DNA of 64,000 nucleotides from contig NZ_FQZX01000003.1 in the NCBI RefSeq assembly GCF_900142175.1, forward strand, positions 288,089 through 352,088, in the 5' to 3' direction. This DNA comes from Maribacter aquivivus (GTDB taxonomy: Bacteria > Bacteroidota > Bacteroidia > Flavobacteriales > Flavobacteriaceae). Shown one piece after another: positions 61,327-64,000 of the stretch. Each line of letters opens with the position of its first letter. Positions within the stretch are counted from its first letter, which is position 1. Under the pieces are notes generated by a model. The model searched no databases. It saw nothing but the letters and a program-made list of their open reading frames with translations, and was not told the origin of the DNA. The translations under genes were made by a program, and so were the position numbers.

Positions 61327-61533
61327 GCTTGTTTGCAACGATTAGTATATGGCAAGTAGGGCTGAAACAAGCGATTATTTTCGGTTTAGCCACAAGCCAA
61401 AACTTTTGCATTTTATTTTAATTTTTCTTCTTTAATACCAAATCAAAAGATTTGGCGACTTTGTAAATAGACAATAAACTTTGGGTTGAACACTAATTGT
61501 CCTATTTGCTTAATATAGTGTTAGCACCTTTTA
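61327..61533 (-). repeat. attC-like element between the 61.5 and 60.6 kb cassettes
   Basis: On the minus strand the left box is AAGGTGCTAACACTATATTAAG, with AAC at 61520-61522. AAGCAAATAGG pairs with CCTACTTGCC on the right. An inner hairpin ACCAAATC / GATTTGGCGAC lies at about 61438-61460 (plus-strand orientation). The right end is CTAATCGTTGCAAACAAGC with core GTT at 61337-61339. Confidence 0.75.
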
Positions 61534-62166
61534 TTATTTAGAGGGTTTGAATTCATAGATTAGGATTTTTTCATCATCTACTGCGTAATCACAACCATTT
61601 TTGTAGATGTCTAAGTAGTTTACTAAATCGACATCAGCTTTAATTAATCCAGAAAGAAGTGCATTTACTAAATAGCTATCCGAAGCAATATTATAAAGAA
61701 CTTCTTTTAGTGCATACAATCGTTTGTCATTATCAATATTTTCTATGACGAAATCTACAACTCCTTCATACAATATTGTATTGTTATCTGTCTCTCTAGC
61801 TTCATAAAGTTCATCTCTATCAGTAACAAATAGAAATTTAGGAGAGTCTATTATCTCTTTCAGTTCTTTAGAATCAGGTATATGCTCAATAATCTTTCGT
61901 TTTTCTCTTAAATCATTTATTACCCAATCTTTAACGTTACCTTGACTTTCTTTCTCATTGCTGAAAGCATACTTTATATTTTTGTAAATCGAGCTGTCAA
62001 AGTATTTTGTGATTTCCGTAATGAATTTGTCAAATTCAGGAGTGTATCCTTCTAAAAGAGTCTCCATTAACAAAGTTGAAAAATGAAAGCTATCAAATTC
62101 CTTTTTTTCTTCACAAAAGTCACACCAGTCATTAAGGAGGTCATTATCAAAGGAAGCCTTATACAT
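61534..62166 (-). CDS. Minus-array cassette: unknown protein (210 aa)
   Basis: A 210-residue protein that starts MYKASFDNDLLNDWCDFCEEKKEFDSFHFSTLLMETLLEGY and ends KILIYEFKPSK. It is helical and acidic, with no membrane segment, signal peptide or recognised motif. It has no known relatives that I can name. It lies alone between two elements; the short spacing on both sides fits a cassette. Confidence 0.55.
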   Translation of the reverse strand: MYKASFDNDLLNDWCDFCEEKKEFDSFHFSTLLMETLLEGYTPEFDKFITEITKYFDSSIYKNIKYAFSNEKESQGNVKDWVINDLREKRKIIEHIPDSKELKEIIDSPKFLFVTDRDELYEARETDNNTILYEGVVDFVIENIDNDKRLYALKEVLYNIASDSYLVNALLSGLIKADVDLVNYLDIYKNGCDYAVDDEKILIYEFKPSK

Positions 62167-62181
62167 TGTTTTAATTTTTAA

Positions 62182-62382
62182 TTGGTGCTAACGTTTCGGC
62201 TATGGTTAGTACGGGATTTCGAAGGAATGAACTTTCGATTAAGCACTTAGCCAAATTTTTAATTTTTTCTTTATTTCAATAGACACGCAAAATTGAAAAT
62301 TTTGCGGACTTTATTCAAGGTACTCCACTTTAGGTTAAGCACCAAAACCCGTATTAACTATAGCCATTGTTGTACATAGTTA
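62182..62382 (-). repeat. attC-like element between the 62.4 and 61.5 kb cassettes
   Basis: On the minus strand the left box is AACTATGTACAACAATGGC with AAC at 62369-62371. CTATAGTTAATACGGG pairs with CCCGTACTAACCATAG on the right. An inner hairpin CGCAAAATT-gaa-AATTTTGCG lies at 62286-62306. The right end is GCCGAAACGTTAGCACC with GTT at 62190-62192. Confidence 0.8.
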
Positions 62383-63288
62383 TTCTTCGATTAGACTTTT
62401 TAAAAGTTCTTCTTTAGGTGTTATATATTTTTTGTCTAGTTCCTCCCAAACAAGTTCATTATCTAGTTTTTTACAAAAGTGACCGCCATTTCCAATCGTC
62501 ATTTTCATTTTGTTTTTATAAAGCATTGAAGTTGTAGCAACTTCTGGATATAAAAATTCATCTACTATACTTGTAGGTAAGACTAAATTTGCTCCAACAT
62601 AGCTAGTTTGCACACTCGGATAAGTAATTCCTTGAACATCCTTGTGTGTCAATACTAATTCTGTATAAGCAGTTGAAATTTTATAATCGTTGTGACTTTC
62701 TGCAATACGAGCATATTCGTTACTTATAAAAATTAAGAAATCTTCAAAAAATCCTGTATCAACACCTTGTAATTCTTTTGCAAGCTGTTTTTGTTTTTCA
62801 TATGAAGCTTTTATGTCTTCGTTATTTTTAATTGCCTCTTCGGCAAAAACAACTTCTGCGATAATTAGTTCTTTTTTATTTCTCCATCTACTAACTGTAA
62901 AAAGCTCTCCATCCATTTGCACAGAGTTGTTGTCTAAAAATAATCGTGAAGTTTCAGCAATTGCTGTTACACGTGCTTTGTCAAGTTTAGATGTTTGAAT
63001 AGCTGAATAAAATAGTACTTCGTGTGGTTTGTTTGCTCTTCCAAATTTGCTAAGCTTTTTAATAACTTCTTCATTCTTTATATATCCTAAATCTTCGATG
63101 GATTTAAAAAGAGGAGTTCCGTTATTAGCTCTGGCTCTTTCAATAGAACTTTCAGGTCGGAGCTTTGCTAGCGGAATAGGAATTTTACTGATTGAGTTTT
63201 TAAGAATATCCATCAGTTCTCCATATTCAACACTTTCTAAGTTCTTTGAATACTCTTGTAGTTTTTTAAATGCTTCTATGTAGTTCAT
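62380..63288 (-). CDS. Minus-array cassette: RES-domain-like protein (302 aa)
   Basis: A 302-residue protein. FGRANKPHEVLFYSAIQTSKLDKARVTAIAETSRLF and later GITYPSVQTSYVGANLVLPTSIVDEFL resemble the RES domain (Arg, Glu, Ser), as in RES toxins that degrade NAD+. The early RPESSIERARANNG includes a likely conserved Arg. An N-terminal region of about 80 residues precedes the domain. RES-Xre pairs are toxin-antitoxin systems; no antitoxin gene is adjacent in this cassette. The domain call rests on a pattern I recognise by eye and needs a profile search. Confidence 0.5.
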   Translation of the reverse strand: MNYIEAFKKLQEYSKNLESVEYGELMDILKNSISKIPIPLAKLRPESSIERARANNGTPLFKSIEDLGYIKNEEVIKKLSKFGRANKPHEVLFYSAIQTSKLDKARVTAIAETSRLFLDNNSVQMDGELFTVSRWRNKKELIIAEVVFAEEAIKNNEDIKASYEKQKQLAKELQGVDTGFFEDFLIFISNEYARIAESHNDYKISTAYTELVLTHKDVQGITYPSVQTSYVGANLVLPTSIVDEFLYPEVATTSMLYKNKMKMTIGNGGHFCKKLDNELVWEELDKKYITPKEELLKSLIEE

Positions 63289-63290
63289 TT

Positions 63291-63436
63291 TCTAATTATG
63301 TACAACGTTTTTGTGTATGATTTCGTTGCGTGTTTCAGCAACTAATTTAGCAAATACAAACCGAATAGAAAATCCGCGAGGATTTTCGTAAGTAGGCGAG
63401 TACTAGCAATGAATTATACACGGTGTTATGTGCAGT
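63291..63436 (-). repeat. attC-like element between the 63.4 and 62.4 kb cassettes
   Basis: On the minus strand the left box is ACTGCACATAACACCGTG, with AAC at 63425-63427, followed by TGTATAATTCATTGC. This pairs with GCAACGAAATCATACAC on the right side. An inner hairpin AAAATCC-TCGC-GGATTTT lies at about 63368-63386. The right end is AAAACGTTGTACATAATTAG with GTT at 63304-63306. It is the most regular example on this strand. Confidence 0.82.
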
Positions 63437-64000
63437 TTATTTCTGCATTTTTTCTAATTCAACTATTAATGAAATAGGTGAAGCCGAAACAAACGAATTG
63501 AATTTATCATTATGCTCTTTAATATTAACTCCTAATTTTCCTATTTCTAAAAATCCTCCTACTAAACCTCCAATAGCCGCAACTCCTGGTGTTCCTAACA
63601 TAATAGACCCAAAAACGATTCCTAAAGTTCCAAAAAGAGATTTCGAATTTGTTAATGATTTTAAGGTTCCATTAACCAAATCTATTCCGTGTTTTTTACA
63701 AGCGTTTTTATAATCTTCGGTTTGAATTTGTAAGTCATCGCTTATAAATGATATGTCTTTTCCTTGATAATTCTTGTTGATAAATAACCCGAATCTTTTG
63801 ACTTTATCGATAAAATCAGAATCTTGTTTTGCTTGTAATATCTGATTCCATTCTAATGACTCTGTATTAATTACAGGTGCATTAATAATTTCAATTTCGA
63901 GTTTATTCGTTGATTTTTGAAACTTGTAATCTTCGATTAGTTTTTCTAACAAGATGCTTTCATCGAATATTGGTATCCCTAAATTATTTTCTTTATTAAC
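63437..64000 (-). CDS. Minus-array cassette: protein with C-terminal membrane segment, 5' end cut off
   Basis: At least 187 codons are open up to the right edge of the window, and no start codon needs to lie inside it, so the gene is partial. The visible part contains NKENNLGIPIFDESILLEKLIEDYKFQ and ends with a hydrophobic, Gly-rich stretch (SLFGTLGIVFGSIMLGTPGVAAIGGLVGGFLEIGKLGV). Such a segment could cross or insert in a membrane. No family was recognised. It lies in the same orientation as the minus-strand cassettes and ends 10 bp before an attC-like element. Confidence 0.6.
   Translation of the reverse strand, partial: VNKENNLGIPIFDESILLEKLIEDYKFQKSTNKLEIEIINAPVINTESLEWNQILQAKQDSDFIDKVKRFGLFINKNYQGKDISFISDDLQIQTEDYKNACKKHGIDLVNGTLKSLTNSKSLFGTLGIVFGSIMLGTPGVAAIGGLVGGFLEIGKLGVNIKEHNDKFNSFVSASPISLIVELEKMQK

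Noticed and set aside
46262..63440. Elements explained as CRISPR repeats
   Set aside because: Spacing is 0.5-2.4 kb and each interval holds a gene. The repeats are not identical and have no short unique spacers, so this is not a CRISPR array.
46262..63440. Elements explained as simple Rho-independent terminators
   Set aside because: They have hairpins, but also conserved outer AAC/GTT boxes with complementarity across the gene and no consistent T-run at the end. A terminator role in addition cannot be excluded.

Overview
The window looks like chromosomal DNA of a marine-type Flavobacteriaceae bacterium (Bacteroidota). It is AT-rich. Genes are preceded by the TAnnTTTG-type -7 motif typical of this phylum, and several markers are characteristically flavobacterial: DUF4834, the YfhO family, OmpA with a tandem-module N-terminus, a dihydroorotase homologue that has lost its metal ligands, and the DUF5117-type metalloprotease. 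The genus cannot be fixed from this sequence.

Bases 1-40,700 are ordinary core genome. The left edge holds the 5' end of prfB (release factor 2) with its programmed +1 frameshift. A transglutaminase / alpha-E / circularly permuted ATP-grasp trio follows, then a secreted zinc metalloprotease, threonine aldolase, YegP, OmpA, a periplasmic thioredoxin, YbaB and oligopeptidase B. Next come a cysteine-synthase-like enzyme and an alpha-oxoamine synthase that together may make a sulfonolipid or sphingoid base, with a GNAT-like gene beside them. After these lie a YfhO / glycosyltransferase / flippase operon, an AI-2E-type permease, an RluA pseudouridine synthase, an Arg/Ser/Thr-rich secreted protein and uvrA. 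Two paralogous ECF sigma factors, each followed by a paralogous 47-residue ORF, come before nth, bcp, an MBL hydrolase, the pyrC-like gene, a BatA-type membrane protein and a family 2 glycosyltransferase. This part ends at a tRNA-Ser(UGA).

Bases 40,740-64,000 are accessory DNA beginning at the tRNA-Ser. First comes a minus-strand group that looks like defence: a GIY-YIG-like protein, a GmrSD-like DUF262/DUF1524/DUF4268 protein and a phospholipase-D-like protein. Then follow decayed genes: a short piece resembling the start of a type IIG restriction-methylase and a frameshifted tyrosine recombinase.

Right next to the dead recombinase, and divergent from it, a plus-strand run of gene cassettes begins at about 46,280. 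Each unit is one ORF (once two) followed by a 80-220 bp element. The element starts with a variable box ending in AAC, contains internal hairpins, and ends with a GTT-plus-variable box. For most units the variable box at the cassette start is the reverse complement of the box at the end of the same cassette. That is the logic of integron attC sites. A second run with the same elements in the opposite orientation occupies about 58,300-64,000 and continues past the window edge. Cargo includes HNH-type proteins, three HEPN-motif (Rx4H) proteins, a DUF262-like DGxQR protein, a RES-like protein, an LRR lipoprotein-like or secreted protein, and several unknowns. The stretch between the arrays (52,660-58,300) holds a small SLOG-containing operon, a 737-residue protein of unknown function and a zinc-ribbon protein. 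The cassette array with its dead divergent recombinase is the most interesting feature of the window.
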